This document shows, piece after piece, positions 18,029-29,180 of a stretch of 64,000 nucleotides of DNA. The stretch covers positions 372,001 through 436,000 of the forward strand of contig NZ_FNFV01000003.1 in assembly GCF_900102905.1 (NCBI RefSeq), written 5' to 3'. The stretch's first letter is position 1; each line of letters opens with the position of its first letter. A program made the translations under genes and the position numbers. This stretch comes from Meinhardsimonia xiamenensis (GTDB lineage Bacteria > Pseudomonadota > Alphaproteobacteria > Rhodobacterales > Rhodobacteraceae). The notes beneath the pieces are model-generated. The model ran no database searches, was not told the origin of the DNA, and was given only the letters and a program-made list of their open reading frames with translations.

Positions 18029-19204
18029 ATGACCCCCGCCGCCCGTGCCGCTGCCGCCATCGAGCTCATCGACGCCTGGGCCGAGGGCGCTCCGGTGGAA
18101 AGGCTGCTGACCAACTGGGCGCGGGCCGCGCGCTATGCCGGCTCGTCCGACCGCCGCGCCGTGCGCGATCTGGTCTTCGACGTGCTGCGCCGGCGCCGCT
18201 CTGCCGGCTGGATGGGGGGCGGCGAGAGCGGCCGCGCGCTCGTGCTGGGGTTGTGTCGGCTCGAGGGCATCGCCCCCGACTCGCTCTTTACCGGCGCCGC
18301 TCATGCTCCTGCGCCACTGAGCGGGATCGAGCGCGAGTCGCCTGCCCCGCTCGCAGATGCGCCTCTTCCCGTGCGGCTCGACTGGCCCGATTGGCTCTGG
18401 GAAGCGGCGGTGGCAAGCCTTGGCGAAGCGCTGGAGCCTGCGCTCGAGGCACTGCGCCATCGCGCGCCCGTCACTGTGAGGGTCAACCTCGCCCGGATGT
18501 CCCGCGAAGAGGCGCTTGCCCGCCTCGCCGAGGCGGGGCTCGCCGCGCGGCCGGTGCACGGCGTGTCGGGTGCGGTCGTGATCGAAGGCGAGGCGCGCGG
18601 CCTCAAGGGGCTCGACCTCTGGCGCGACGGGCTGATCGAGCTGCAGGATGCGGCGAGCCAGGCGCTGGTGGAGGCGCTGCCGCTCGTCCCCGGCATGCGC
18701 GTGCTCGACCTGTGCGCGGGCGGCGGCGGCAAGACGCTGGCAATGGCCGCGCGGGCCGAGATCGCCGTGTTTGCACATGATGCGCATCCCGCGCGGATGC
18801 GCGATCTGCCGCGCCGGGCGTCGCGGGCCGGAATTGCGCCGCGAATTCTCCCGGAGCCGAAGGCGCCGGAGCGTCACGCGCCCTACGACGTCGTGCTCGC
18901 CGACGTGCCCTGCTCGGGCAGCGGCGCCTGGGCGCGCAACCCCGAGGGAAAGTGGAGGCTGACGCGGGACGGGTTCGAACAGCTGGTTGCAACCCAGCGC
19001 GGCATCCTCGCGCGCGCCGCGGCTCTGGTGCGGCCCGGCGGAGCGCTTGCTTACGCCACCTGCTCGCTCCTCGATTCGGAGAATCGCGACCAGATCGCGC
19101 GCCTTCTCGCCCGGTCGACGGGCTGGACGCTTGAACAGGAGCGCCGCTGGCTGCCCGGCGCTCCGGGAGACGGCTTTTACCTCGCCGTCCTGCGCAAGGC
19201 TTGA
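18029..19204 (+). CDS. RsmB-family rRNA (cytosine-5)-methyltransferase
   Basis: SAM-dependent RNA m5C methyltransferase of the NOL1/NOP2/Sun group, probably modifying 16S rRNA. 391 residues. The N-terminal NusB-like helical part (residues 1-100) is followed by a Rossmann methyltransferase domain with the SAM loop LDLCAGGGGKTLAMA, the DVPCSGSGAW motif and the catalytic cysteine in YATCSLLDSEN. It lies 15 bp downstream of guaB and is probably cotranscribed with it. A weak inverted repeat (GTGGC/GCCAC near 19239-19255) after its stop may end the transcript before cckA. The exact target nucleotide is not determined by sequence alone. Confidence 0.87.
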   Translation: MTPAARAAAAIELIDAWAEGAPVERLLTNWARAARYAGSSDRRAVRDLVFDVLRRRRSAGWMGGGESGRALVLGLCRLEGIAPDSLFTGAAHAPAPLSGIERESPAPLADAPLPVRLDWPDWLWEAAVASLGEALEPALEALRHRAPVTVRVNLARMSREEALARLAEAGLAARPVHGVSGAVVIEGEARGLKGLDLWRDGLIELQDAASQALVEALPLVPGMRVLDLCAGGGGKTLAMAARAEIAVFAHDAHPARMRDLPRRASRAGIAPRILPEPKAPERHAPYDVVLADVPCSGSGAWARNPEGKWRLTRDGFEQLVATQRGILARAAALVRPGGALAYATCSLLDSENRDQIARLLARSTGWTLEQERRWLPGAPGDGFYLAVLRKA

Positions 19205-19256
19205 CGCAAGGCCCGCCAGGCGGGAAGCTCAACCCAAGGTGGCATTTGCGCCACGT

Positions 19257-19271
19257 TTAATCCCGATTTAA
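19257..19271. promoter_or_regulatory. CtrA binding site upstream of cckA
   Basis: TTAA-TCCCGAT-TTAA, followed by C, is an exact match to the CtrA consensus TTAA-N7-TTAA and is palindromic in its half sites. It is 48 bp upstream of the cckA start codon, in an otherwise AT-poor region. Confidence 0.75.
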
Positions 19272-19318
19272 CCCGGCTTGGGCAAGAACCGTCCGGGCAG
19301 GCGGGGAGGGCAAGCAAA

Positions 19319-21790
19319 GTGGCGGAAACCGCAATTGCCGCCGGAGACACGGCACACAGGGAAGCGACGCTGCGCCGGCGCATGTTGCTGGCGCTCGCCG
19401 CCGCGGTTTCGGTTCTCGCCGCCTCGCTGCTCGTTCGGGACGAGCGCACCGCATTTCTGCTCGCGGTGCTCGCCGGGGTCGTTGCGCTGCCGCCCGCCTG
19501 GCTTGCGCTGCGCCCCTGCCTTGCCGCCTGGCGCAGACGGCACCTGACGGAAGCCCTTGATGCGCTCGTTGAGGCCGATTTTGCCGCCGCGGTCATCACC
19601 GACGGCGATGGCGCCGTGGTTTGCTGCAATGGCGTGGCGCGCGAGCACTTCGATATCGAACCGGGGCAGCCCATGGCGCAAGCCATGTCAAGCCGCCTCG
19701 CCGGCGCCGGCGGGCTCCTGCGGCAATTGCGGCGGGCGGCGGCAACTCACGGGATGGCCTGTCAGGACATCGCGGGGATGCGCCGGCCGCTGCGGGTGGC
19801 GGTTCGCCCGCTGCCGGTAGGCGATCGCTTTCTGTGGCGCTTCGAGGAGGGGCGGGCCTTCATCGACACGGGCAAGGATGCGGCGAGCCTGCCTTCCTTC
19901 CTGCTCGACGCCGAGGGCCGCCGGATCCTCGAGACGAACGCGGCGTTTCGGGAAATGCTGGCCGAGCCGGTCATGCGGCTGGAGCAGGTTCTCGTCGACC
20001 CGCCGCTGAGGCCAGGTGAAGTGCATGTGCTGCGCACGCGCCAGGGCGTGATGGCCATGCGGCTTCTGCCCCAGCCTCAGCCGACGGGCGAAACGCGCTA
20101 TCATCTCGTTCCGGGCGAGCCGGGGCCGGGGGCGTGGACGCAGTTCGATCTGTTGCCGGTGCCGATCCTCAAGCTCACGCCGCGAGGCAGGATCCTCGTG
20201 GCCAATCGCCCCGCGCGGGGACTGCTTGGCCTCGAGGGGGTCATCGGTGCCGAACTCGCCGACCTCGTGGAAGGGCTTGGCCGGCCGGTGGAGGAGTGGC
20301 TTCTCGACATCGCCGAGGGGCGCGGGGTGACGCGGCCGGAGGTGGTGCGCGCAACACGGCATGAGAAGGAGGTCTATCTGCAGATCGCCGTGCGCCCCAT
20401 GCAGGACGGCGGCGGTCAGGCATTGCTGGCGGTGCTTTCCGACGCCACCGAGCTCAAGACCCTCGAGGCGCAGTTCGTGCAGAGCCAGAAGATGCAGGCG
20501 ATCGGTCAGCTTGCCGGCGGGGTCGCTCATGATTTCAACAACCTCCTGACCGCGATCAGCGGCCATTGCGACCTGTTGCTGCTGCGCCATGATTCGAGCG
20601 ACCCGGACTATGGCGATCTGATGCAGATCAGTCAGAACGCCAATCGCGCCGCAAGCCTCGTGAGCCAGCTTCTGGCTTTTTCCCGCAAGCAGACGCTGGA
20701 GCTCAGGCCGCTCGATCTGCGCGACACGCTGGCGGAGATGACGCATCTGCTCAACCGCCTGGTCGGCGAAAAGATCCGCCTGACGGTCCGCCACGACCCC
20801 GATCTTGGCCATATCAGGGCCGATCGCAGACAGCTCGAGCAGGTCGTGATGAACCTCGTGGTCAATGCGCGCGACGCCATGCCGGAAGGCGGCGAGATCG
20901 CGATAGAAACGGAGATGTGCCGACTCGCCGAGCCATTGAAGCGCGACCGCGCCACCGTGCCCGCCGGGAATTACGTTCTCGTCAAGGTGCGCGACCAGGG
21001 CCACGGCATAGAGCCGGAGAAGATTTCGAAGATCTTCGAGCCGTTCTTCACCACCAAGCGCACCGGAGAGGGCACTGGCCTTGGCCTTTCGACGGCCTAT
21101 GGGATCGTCAAGCAATCCGGCGGTTTCATCTTTGCCGACAGCGTGATTGGCGAGGGCACATGCTTCAGCATGTATTTTCCGAGCTGCCCGGCGCCTGCGC
21201 TCGAGGCATCGGCGCCGTCCCGCGCCCCGGCAGCCGCGCCCGACGGGGGGAGCGAGCCGCGGCCGTCGTCGCATGGGGGCGGGGTGGTCGGCGGTCCTTC
21301 ACCCGCCACGCCTGAAGCGGCGGTGATACTTCTCGTCGAGGACGAGGCGCCGGTGCGTGCCTTTGCCGCGCGCGCGCTGCGGCTGCGGGGGCACAGCGTT
21401 CTGGAAGCGGACAGCGCCGAAGCCGCGCTGGAGATGCTGCAGGACCCCTCCCTTCGCGTGGACGTGTTCGTCACCGATGTCGTCATGCCCGGCCGCGATG
21501 GCCCCAGCTGGGTGGCCGAAGCGTTGACCCTGCGGCCCGCCGCCCGGGTGATCTTCGTCTCCGGTTATTCGGAAGACGCGCTGACGCGCCAGCGCAGCCG
21601 CATCCCGAACGCGGCGTTTCTCCAGAAGCCATTCTCACTCGCCGAGCTGACGGCGGCGGTTCAGGAGCAGCTTGCCATGCACGCCGCGGAGGCGGGTACC
21701 ACGGAGGAGAACGTAACGGAGGCGGGCGTAACGGAGACGGGCAATTGGGAGGCGGCACCTGCCCGGCACGGTGCCTCGTCGCCGGCATGA
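19319..21790 (+). CDS. cckA: Hybrid sensor histidine kinase CckA
   Basis: Membrane-associated kinase at the top of the CckA-ChpT-CtrA phosphorelay, which in Rhodobacterales controls motility and gene transfer agent production. 823 residues starting at a GTG preceded by GGGAGGG. Two hydrophobic helices lie at about residues 22-70, then PAS-like sensor regions, then the kinase core with SQKMQAIGQLAGGVAHDF (phospho-acceptor His404), NLVVNARDAM (N box) and the ATP-lid GEGTGLGLSTAYGIVKQSGG. The C-terminal receiver has the acidic pocket LLVEDE, phosphorylated Asp720 in FVTDVVMPG, and the conserved Lys in LQKPFS. A 33-residue low-complexity tail contains a duplicated VTExG unit. CtrA site upstream implies feedback. 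Confidence 0.93.
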   Translation: MAETAIAAGDTAHREATLRRRMLLALAAAVSVLAASLLVRDERTAFLLAVLAGVVALPPAWLALRPCLAAWRRRHLTEALDALVEADFAAAVITDGDGAVVCCNGVAREHFDIEPGQPMAQAMSSRLAGAGGLLRQLRRAAATHGMACQDIAGMRRPLRVAVRPLPVGDRFLWRFEEGRAFIDTGKDAASLPSFLLDAEGRRILETNAAFREMLAEPVMRLEQVLVDPPLRPGEVHVLRTRQGVMAMRLLPQPQPTGETRYHLVPGEPGPGAWTQFDLLPVPILKLTPRGRILVANRPARGLLGLEGVIGAELADLVEGLGRPVEEWLLDIAEGRGVTRPEVVRATRHEKEVYLQIAVRPMQDGGGQALLAVLSDATELKTLEAQFVQSQKMQAIGQLAGGVAHDFNNLLTAISGHCDLLLLRHDSSDPDYGDLMQISQNANRAASLVSQLLAFSRKQTLELRPLDLRDTLAEMTHLLNRLVGEKIRLTVRHDPDLGHIRADRRQLEQVVMNLVVNARDAMPEGGEIAIETEMCRLAEPLKRDRATVPAGNYVLVKVRDQGHGIEPEKISKIFEPFFTTKRTGEGTGLGLSTAYGIVKQSGGFIFADSVIGEGTCFSMYFPSCPAPALEASAPSRAPAAAPDGGSEPRPSSHGGGVVGGPSPATPEAAVILLVEDEAPVRAFAARALRLRGHSVLEADSAEAALEMLQDPSLRVDVFVTDVVMPGRDGPSWVAEALTLRPAARVIFVSGYSEDALTRQRSRIPNAAFLQKPFSLAELTAAVQEQLAMHAAEAGTTEENVTEAGVTETGNWEAAPARHGASSPA

Positions 21791-21869
21791 TCCGGCCACC
21801 TGGCCGACGGCTGACGGCCTGTCGGGCGTCACAATCCCGCTTCCGGCAACGGTCGCGCCGAAATGACCA

Positions 21870-22469
21870 TCAGCCGGAGCGCGCCTGCTCCCAGACCTGG
21901 AATTCCTCCGCGCGTTCGGCCTGCAAGCGCGCGATGAGCCGCGGCCGAAGAGTGAGCTCGGCGGCCGGCGATTCGTTGAGCCGCTTCAGGCGGATCTCCC
22001 GATTGAGGCGTTTTTCGAGAAAGGTCAGCAGCGCAGGCAGCGCCTCGTAGCGGAACAGGTGGTCCACGGCTATGCGACCGTCGCTGTCGGTCAGGAACTT
22101 GGCCTGGCTGCCCACCTCGGCGAAGGGAGGACGGCGGCGCTTGAGATAGGCGCGAACGAAATCATTGAAGCTCATCCCCCGCGTGGAATTCGGATGCCCC
22201 TCCAGCTCGGCGCGGGATCGGTAGCGATACCAGCTCCCCAGCCAGTCCACCGGGTGGCGCACCACCGCGACGGTCTCGAAATCGTCCGCTCCACAGGCAG
22301 CGAAATACGGGGCCAGAAAGCGCCGGAACCGGTAGGCGGGCGTATGCTTGATGACCGGAGGGTCGGTCAGTGCAATGCCGGCCACCGGCCGCAGGGCCAT
22401 TTCCAGCGCCGTCGAGCCGGTCTTCGGCGTAGCGAAGAAGACGAGCCTTTCCTCCCAGAAAACAAGCAC
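21870..22469 (-). CDS. Sulfotransferase-like protein
   Basis: 199-residue protein with the PAPS-binding signature of bacterial sulfotransferases near its start, FATPKTGSTALEMAL, and VVRHPVDWLGSWYRY, which matches the 3'-phosphate-binding region. It would transfer a sulfuryl group from PAPS to an unknown acceptor. The start is taken as GTG at 22469, preceded by GGAGAGG at the right distance; an ATG at 22523 lacks a ribosome site. The frame stays open far upstream, antisense to recA, but that stretch is a shadow. It is convergent with cckA and divergent from recA. No polysaccharide cluster is nearby. Confidence 0.7.
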   Translation of the reverse strand: MLVFWEERLVFFATPKTGSTALEMALRPVAGIALTDPPVIKHTPAYRFRRFLAPYFAACGADDFETVAVVRHPVDWLGSWYRYRSRAELEGHPNSTRGMSFNDFVRAYLKRRRPPFAEVGSQAKFLTDSDGRIAVDHLFRYEALPALLTFLEKRLNREIRLKRLNESPAAELTLRPRLIARLQAERAEEFQVWEQARSG

Positions 22470-22570
22470 TTGTGGGCACCTCTCCGAGCAACGCCATCCG
22501 TCTCGGCGATGTAAACTAACCATTAAGCGAATTCGCCGAAAGTCGGGATGCCGAAAATTCCTGTTGAAAT

Positions 22571-22585
22571 GTTCGCTTTTTGATC
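22571..22585 (+). promoter_or_regulatory. LexA (SOS) box, Rhodobacter type
   Basis: GTTC-GCTTTTT-GATC, an exact match to GTTC-N7-GATC, the operator described for R. sphaeroides recA (from memory). It lies 80-94 bp upstream of the recA ATG. Confidence 0.75.
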
Positions 22586-22598
22586 TCATGAATGATGG

Positions 22599-22613
22599 GA
22601 ACAAGAAGCGAAC
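22599..22613 (-). promoter_or_regulatory. Second LexA (SOS) box upstream of recA
   Basis: GAAC-AAGAAGC-GAAC, which on the minus strand reads GTTC-N7-GTTC, the general alphaproteobacterial SOS box. It is 52-66 bp before the recA ATG and starts 28 bp after the first box. Confidence 0.7.
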
Positions 22614-22664
22614 GAACGCGGCGATGGACGGCCGCGGCAGGCTGTGAAATAAGGACCCGGGCTG

Positions 22665-23732
<1,068 letters not shown>

Positions 23733-23845
23733 GGGGCTCTCGCGAGGCGCGGCCCCCGCCCCCCTGCACGAGACGGCCCGGCCCAGGACCCCGCGGGCCG
23801 AGGCCGCGCATCGTCGTCTCCGGCACGCCGCTTCCGCCTGCGGCG

Positions 23846-23867
23846 GCGGGGCTGTGGACAGCCCCGC
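23846..23867. other. GC-rich hairpin between recA and alaS
   Basis: Perfect 9-bp stem (GCGGGGCTG / CAGCCCCGC) with loop TGGA, 56 bp before alaS. No U-run follows, so an intrinsic terminator is unlikely; it may be a leader structure of alaS or a recA transcript end. A second weaker stem, CGGCCCG/CGGGCCG, lies at 23774-23800. Nothing else is recognised in the 190-bp gap. Confidence 0.4.
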
Positions 23868-23922
23868 GCCGGGGGGATAAACGGGATCGATCCTTGCTCA
23901 TCACCCGGATGACCCTTGCGCC

Positions 23923-26589
23923 ATGACCAGTCTCAACGACATCCGCACCACCTTCCTCGACTACTTCAGGCGCAACGGCCATGAGGTCGTGCCCTCCTCG
24001 CCGCTTGTGCCGCGCAATGACCCGACGCTCCTGTTCACCAACTCGGGAATGGTGCAGTTCAAGAACGTCTTCACCGGCGTCGAGCACCGCCCCTACACGC
24101 GCGCCACCACCGCCCAGAAATGCGTGCGCGCGGGCGGCAAGCACAACGATCTCGACAATGTCGGCTACACCGCGCGTCACCATACCTTCTTCGAGATGCT
24201 GGGGAATTTCTCCTTCGGCGACTATTTCAAGGAGGCGGCGATCCCCTTTGCCTGGGATCTGATCACCAAGGAATTCGGCCTCGACCCCGATCGGCTGCTG
24301 GTGACGGTCTATCACACCGACGACGAGGCGGCGGCGATCTGGAAGAAGCACGCGGGTCTGCCCGACGAGCGGATCATCCGCATTCCCACCGATGACAATT
24401 TCTGGATGATGGGCCCGACCGGCCCGTGCGGCCCCTGTTCGGAGATCTTCTACGATCACGGTCCCGAGATTCCGGGCGGGCCGCCGGGCAGCCCTGACGA
24501 GGACGGCGACCGCTTCATCGAGATCTGGAACCTCGTCTTCATGCAGTTCGAGCGGTTCGAGGACGGCACGCAGAGGGATCTGCCGCGCCCGTCCATCGAC
24601 ACCGGCATGGGGCTTGAGCGCATGGCCGCCGTGCTGCAGGGCGTGCATGACAACTACGACACCGACCTGTTCCGCTCGCTGATCGAGGCCTCCGCCAACG
24701 CCTCGCGCACCGAGCCCTACGGGCCGGGCCGCCTGCATCACCGGGTGATCGCGGACCACCTGCGCTCCACGTCATTTCTGATCGCCGATGGGGTGATGCC
24801 CTCGAACGAGGGGCGCGGCTATGTGCTGCGCCGGATCATGCGCCGGGCGATGCGGCATGCGCATATGCTGGGGGTGGACGAGCCCTTGATGTACCGGCTG
24901 GTGCCCGAACTCGTGCGCCAGATGGGCCAGGCCTACCCCGAGCTCGGCCAGGCGCAGCCGCTGATCGAGGAGACGCTGAAGCTCGAGGAAACGCGCTTCC
25001 GCCAGACACTCGATCGCGGCCTGCGCATTCTCGACGAGGAGCTGGCGAAGCTGCCCGACGGCGCACCGCTGCCGGGCGAGGTGGCGTTCCGGCTCTATGA
25101 CACCTACGGATTCCCGCTCGACCTCACCCAGGACGCGCTGCGCGAGCGCGGGCGTGGCGTGGATGTCGAGGGTTTCGAGCGCGCCATGGCCGAACAGAAG
25201 GAGCGCGCGCGCGCCGCGTGGGCCGGGTCGGGCGAGCAGAAGGATGCCGCCATCTGGTTCGAGATTGCCGAGGCGCACGGGCCGACCGAATTCCTCGGCT
25301 ACGACACGGAAACGGCCGAGGGGCAAATCCTGGCCGTGGTGCGCGACGGGCAGAAGGTGAACGAGGCGGGGCAGGGGCAGAGCGTGCAGATCGTGCTCAA
25401 CCAGACGCCCTTCTACGCCGAGGCGGGCGGTCAGGTGGGGGACACCGGCTGGCTTGTCACCGACAAGGGACGCGCGCGGATCATCGACACGCAGAAGTCG
25501 GCGGGGGTGTTCATCCACCATGCCGAGGTGGTTGAGGGAACCATCCGCCCCGGCGATGCCGCGAAGCTTGAGGTGGACCATGCCCGGCGCGCGGCCATCC
25601 GCGCCAACCATTCGGCGACTCACCTGCTGCACGAGGCGCTCAGGCGCGCGCTCGGGCCCCACGTGGCCCAGCGCGGCTCGCTCAACGCGCCGGACCGGCT
25701 GCGCTTCGACTTCAGTCATTCCGCGGCGCTGACGCGCGAGGAGATTGACCGCGTCGAGCGCGAGGTGAACGCCTACATCCGCCAGGACGCGCCCGTCGAG
25801 ACGCGCATCATGACGCTCGAGGAAGCGCGAGCGATCGGAGCGCAGGCGCTATTCGGCGAGAAATACGGCGACGAGGTGCGCGTCGTCTCCATGGGCTGGG
25901 CCGAGAAGGGTGCGGGGCCCGACGGGCACACCTATTCGATCGAACTTTGCGGCGGCACGCATGTGCGGCGCACCGGCGAGATCGGGGTTTTCGTCGTGGT
26001 CAGCGAGAGTGCCTCGGCGGCAGGGGTCCGCCGCATCGAGGCGCTCACCGGCGAGAAGGCCTTCGAATACATCAACGAGATGCAGACGCGCATGGCCGAG
26101 CTGACCGAGCTTCTGCGCTGCGGGCAGGCGGAGGTGGTCGACCGCGTGCGTGCGCTCATCGAGGAGCGCAAGGCGCTGAACAACGAGGTGGCGCAGCTGC
26201 GGCGCGAGCTTGCCCTTGCCGGCGGCGCCGGGCAGGGCGCGGGCGCTGAGGCGCGCGAGATCGGCGGGGTGAAGTTTCTCGCGCAGGTGCTGAAGGGCGT
26301 CTCGGGCAAGGAACTGCCGGCGCTCATTGACGAGCACAAGGCCCGTCTCGGCTCTGGCGCGATCCTGCTCATCGCCGACACCGATGGGAAGGCGGCGGTG
26401 GCTGCCGGCGTCACATCCGACCTGACCGATCGGATCTCGGCGGTCGAGATGGTGCGCACTGCCGTGGCCGAACTGGGCGGCAAGGGCGGCGGCGGCCGGC
26501 CCGATCTTGCACAGGGCGGCGGGCGCGATGCCTCGCGCGCGGATGCGGCCATCGCCGCAGTGGAGAAGCTTCTGGAGGAGGGGAAATGA
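23923..26589 (+). CDS. alaS: Alanyl-tRNA synthetase
   Basis: Charges tRNA-Ala in the cytoplasm. 888 residues, full length, with all domains: class II catalytic core starting [20 protein letters not shown], motif 2 region in [17 protein letters not shown], the editing domain with [12 protein letters not shown] and the C-terminal zinc-binding CGGTHV, then the oligomerisation C-Ala part ending [20 protein letters not shown]. No T-box or other leader control is expected in this group and none is seen. The stop overlaps the DUF1330 gene (ATGA at 26586). Confidence 0.97.
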   Translation: MTSLNDIRTTFLDYFRRNGHEVVPSSPLVPRNDPTLLFTNSGMVQFKNVFTGVEHRPYTRATTAQKCVRAGGKHNDLDNVGYTARHHTFFEMLGNFSFGDYFKEAAIPFAWDLITKEFGLDPDRLLVTVYHTDDEAAAIWKKHAGLPDERIIRIPTDDNFWMMGPTGPCGPCSEIFYDHGPEIPGGPPGSPDEDGDRFIEIWNLVFMQFERFEDGTQRDLPRPSIDTGMGLERMAAVLQGVHDNYDTDLFRSLIEASANASRTEPYGPGRLHHRVIADHLRSTSFLIADGVMPSNEGRGYVLRRIMRRAMRHAHMLGVDEPLMYRLVPELVRQMGQAYPELGQAQPLIEETLKLEETRFRQTLDRGLRILDEELAKLPDGAPLPGEVAFRLYDTYGFPLDLTQDALRERGRGVDVEGFERAMAEQKERARAAWAGSGEQKDAAIWFEIAEAHGPTEFLGYDTETAEGQILAVVRDGQKVNEAGQGQSVQIVLNQTPFYAEAGGQVGDTGWLVTDKGRARIIDTQKSAGVFIHHAEVVEGTIRPGDAAKLEVDHARRAAIRANHSATHLLHEALRRALGPHVAQRGSLNAPDRLRFDFSHSAALTREEIDRVEREVNAYIRQDAPVETRIMTLEEARAIGAQALFGEKYGDEVRVVSMGWAEKGAGPDGHTYSIELCGGTHVRRTGEIGVFVVVSESASAAGVRRIEALTGEKAFEYINEMQTRMAELTELLRCGQAEVVDRVRALIEERKALNNEVAQLRRELALAGGAGQGAGAEAREIGGVKFLAQVLKGVSGKELPALIDEHKARLGSGAILLIADTDGKAAVAAGVTSDLTDRISAVEMVRTAVAELGGKGGGGRPDLAQGGGRDASRADAAIAAVEKLLEEGK

Positions 26590-26876
26590 GCGCGCTCTGG
26601 ATCGCCCATGTGAAGGTGACCGACGAGGAGGCCTATGCCCGCTATGCCGCCCTTGCCACGGAGGCGATCGCCGAGCATGGCGGCGTCTTCCTCGCCCGCG
26701 GCGGGCGCTATGTGCAGCTCGAGGGCCCCGACCGGCCGCGCAACGTGGTGGCGCGCTTCCCTTCGGTGGAGGCGGCCGTCGCCTGTTACAACTCCCCCCG
26801 CTACCAGGAGGCGCTCTCCCACGCGCGCGGCGCGGCCGAGCGCGAGCTGGTGATCGTGGAGGAGTTCGAAAGCTGA
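26586..26876 (+). CDS. DUF1330 family protein
   Basis: 96-residue protein of the DUF1330 ferredoxin-like dimeric fold. Typical elements are the opening strand [24 protein letters not shown], and [20 protein letters not shown] with the conserved Y(N/D)SPxYQ segment. Biochemical function of the family is unknown. The ATG overlaps the alaS stop by 4 bp, so it is translationally coupled to alaS; the pairing is likely transcriptional convenience. It ends 18 bp from the convergent typA. Confidence 0.88.
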   Translation: MSALWIAHVKVTDEEAYARYAALATEAIAEHGGVFLARGGRYVQLEGPDRPRNVVARFPSVEAAVACYNSPRYQEALSHARGAAERELVIVEEFES

Positions 26877-26894
26877 GGCCAGGCCGGCCGGGGC

Positions 26895-28721
26895 TCACCC
26901 GGCCTGCGCCGCCCGTGCCCGGCGCTTGCGCTCATGCGCGTCCAGCCAGCGCTTGCGCAGGCGGATCGCCTTCGGCGTCACCTCGACAAGCTCGTCGTCG
27001 TCGATATAGGCGATCGCCTCCTCGAGCGAGAGGCGCCGGGGCGGGGTAAGCACCACCGCGTCATCCTTGCCGGCGGCGCGGATGTTGGTGAGCTTCTTGC
27101 CCTTGAGCGGGTTCACCTCGAGATCCTCGGCGCGCGCATTCTCGCCGATGATCATTCCTTCGTAGACTTCTTCCTGCGGGCCGATGAAGAGCCGCCCGCG
27201 CTCCTCGAGGTTCCACAGCGCATAGGCCACCGCCTGACCGCGCCCGATCGAGACCATCACCCCGGTGCGCCGCCCCGCGATCGGCCCCTTCCAGGGCGCC
27301 CAGCCGTGAAAGACCCGGTTGAGCACGCCGGTGCCGCGCGTGTCGGTGAGAAACTCGCCGTGATAGCCGATGAGCCCGCGCGAGGGCACATGCGCCACCA
27401 GCCGCGTCTTGCCCGCCCCGGCCTGCCGCATCTCGACAAGCTCGCCCTTGCGCGGACCGGTGATCTTCTCGATCACCGCCCCGGCGAACTCGTCATCGAC
27501 GTCGATGGTCACCTCCTCCACCGGCTCCAGAAGCTGGCCCTCCTCCTCGCGGCAGATCACCTGCGGGCGCGAGATCGACAGCTCATAGCCCTCGCGCCGC
27601 ATGGTCTCGATCAGCACGCCCATCTGCAACTCGCCGCGGCCGGCCACCTCGAAGGCCTCGCCGCCGGGCGTGTCGCTGACGCGGATCGCCACGTTCTGCT
27701 CGGCCTCGCGCATCAGCCGCTCGCGGATCACCCGGCTCTGCACCTTGTCGCCATCGCGCCCCGCTAGCGGGCTGTCGTTGACCGAGAAGGTCACCGAGAT
27801 GGTCGGCGGGTCGATCGGGCGCGCGGGGATCGGCGCCTCCACCTCGGGGGCGCAGAGCGTGTCGGCCACGGTGGCGCGGCTCATGCCGGCAAGCGTGACG
27901 ATGTCGCCTGCCACCGCCTCCTCGATGGGCTGCTGGGAGAGGCCGCGGAAGGCGAGCACCTTGGTCACGCGGAACTGCTCGAGCCGCTCGCCCTCGCGCG
28001 AGAGCGCCTTGAGCATCTGGCCCGCGCGCACCCGCCCCGATTCGACCCGGCCGGTCAGGATGCGCCCGAGGTAGGGGTCGGCCGAGAGCGTGGTGGCAAG
28101 CATCGAGAAGGGCTCGTCGGCGCGCGCGGCCTGCGCCGGTGGCGGGACGTGCGCAAGGATGAGGTCGAAGAGTGCGGAGAGATCGCGCCGCGGCCCGTCC
28201 AGCGTGGCATCGGCCCAGCCCGCGCGCCCCGAGGCGTAGAGCGCGGGAAAATCGAGCTGGTCCTCGCTTGCATCAAGCGCGGCGAAGAGGTCGAAAACCT
28301 CGTCGAGCGCGCGGTCGGGCTCGGCATCGGGCTTGTCGACCTTGTTGAGCACGACGATTGGCCTGAGCCCCAGCGCCAGCGCCTTTTGCGTGACGAACTT
28401 GGTCTGCGGCATCGGCCCTTCGGCGGCATCGACGAGCAGCACCACGCCGTCCACCATGCCGAGAATGCGCTCCACCTCGCCGCCGAAATCGGCGTGGCCC
28501 GGCGTGTCGACGATGTTGATACGCGTGCCCTTCCACTCCACCGAGGTGCACTTGGCGAGAATTGTTATGCCGCGCTCGCGCTCGAGATCGTTCGAGTCGA
28601 GCGCGCGCTCGGCGACTTCCTGCCCCTCGCGAAAGGCCCCCGACTGCTTGAGCAGGTTGTCCACGAGCGTGGTCTTGCCGTGGTCGACATGGGCAATGAT
28701 GGCGATGTTGCGCAGATCCAT
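26895..28721 (-). CDS. typA: Ribosome-associated GTPase TypA/BipA
   Basis: Translational GTPase that binds the 70S ribosome and supports subunit assembly and stress growth. 608 residues, normal length. The G domain has G1 [13 protein letters not shown]2 [10 protein letters not shown]3 [11 protein letters not shown] and G4 NKVDKPDAE, followed by domain II, two EF-G-like alpha/beta domains ([12 protein letters not shown] marks the third) and the TypA-specific C-terminal domain. The ATG at 28721 gives the standard start [17 protein letters not shown]. It is transcribed leftward, downstream of the SMR gene with a 72-bp gap. Confidence 0.96.
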   Translation of the reverse strand: MDLRNIAIIAHVDHGKTTLVDNLLKQSGAFREGQEVAERALDSNDLERERGITILAKCTSVEWKGTRINIVDTPGHADFGGEVERILGMVDGVVLLVDAAEGPMPQTKFVTQKALALGLRPIVVLNKVDKPDAEPDRALDEVFDLFAALDASEDQLDFPALYASGRAGWADATLDGPRRDLSALFDLILAHVPPPAQAARADEPFSMLATTLSADPYLGRILTGRVESGRVRAGQMLKALSREGERLEQFRVTKVLAFRGLSQQPIEEAVAGDIVTLAGMSRATVADTLCAPEVEAPIPARPIDPPTISVTFSVNDSPLAGRDGDKVQSRVIRERLMREAEQNVAIRVSDTPGGEAFEVAGRGELQMGVLIETMRREGYELSISRPQVICREEEGQLLEPVEEVTIDVDDEFAGAVIEKITGPRKGELVEMRQAGAGKTRLVAHVPSRGLIGYHGEFLTDTRGTGVLNRVFHGWAPWKGPIAGRRTGVMVSIGRGQAVAYALWNLEERGRLFIGPQEEVYEGMIIGENARAEDLEVNPLKGKKLTNIRAAGKDDAVVLTPPRRLSLEEAIAYIDDDELVEVTPKAIRLRKRWLDAHERKRRARAAQAG

Positions 28722-28793
28722 TTGCGGGGCCTCTTGAGGGGGAATCGCCGCGCCACATAGCGCGCCCGCCCCGCAAAGGCCAGCGGCGCGCGC

Positions 28794-29123
28794 TCAGTGC
28801 GGGGCGGTATCCGACAGAAGGTGGATGACGAGGATGCCGCCCAGGATCATCGCCATGCCCAGAATGGCCGGCCAGTCGAGGCGCTGGCCGAAGATGACAA
28901 GGCCGATGAGCGCGATGAAGACGATGCCAAGCCCCGACCAAATGGCATAGGCCACGCCGACGGGGATGTACTTCAGCGCCATGCCGAGCAGGTAGAAGGA
29001 GACGCCATAGGCGAGCACCACCGTGACCGAGGGCCAGAGCCGCGTGAACTGCTGGCTCGCCTGCAGGGCGGTGGTGCCGATGGTCTCGGCAATGATCGCG
29101 GCGATCAGGTAGAGATAGGGCAT
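28794..29123 (-). CDS. Small multidrug resistance (SMR/EmrE-type) efflux protein
   Basis: 109-residue inner-membrane protein with four helices, the size of EmrE. Glu13 in AAIIAETIGT is the proton/drug-binding Glu14 equivalent of EmrE, and the GVAYAIWSGLGIV segment in helix 3 is characteristic. It works as an antiparallel or parallel dimer exchanging protons for cationic compounds. Start at 29123; the longer open frame to 29684 runs antisense into icd and is rejected. It sits between icd and typA on the same strand, separated from icd by a strong terminator. Confidence 0.9.
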   Translation of the reverse strand: MPYLYLIAAIIAETIGTTALQASQQFTRLWPSVTVVLAYGVSFYLLGMALKYIPVGVAYAIWSGLGIVFIALIGLVIFGQRLDWPAILGMAMILGGILVIHLLSDTAPH

Positions 29124-29180
29124 GGGTCTCGCGCTTGCTCCGGCACTGTCCTGCCCGAGCCCTATGCAAGCCGTGGCCGA

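Noticed and set aside
22512-22526. TAAA-CTAACCA-TTAA, a near match to the CtrA site upstream of the sulfotransferase gene
   Set aside because: One half site has a mismatch, and AT-rich promoter sequence makes chance matches likely. It is kept only as a note.
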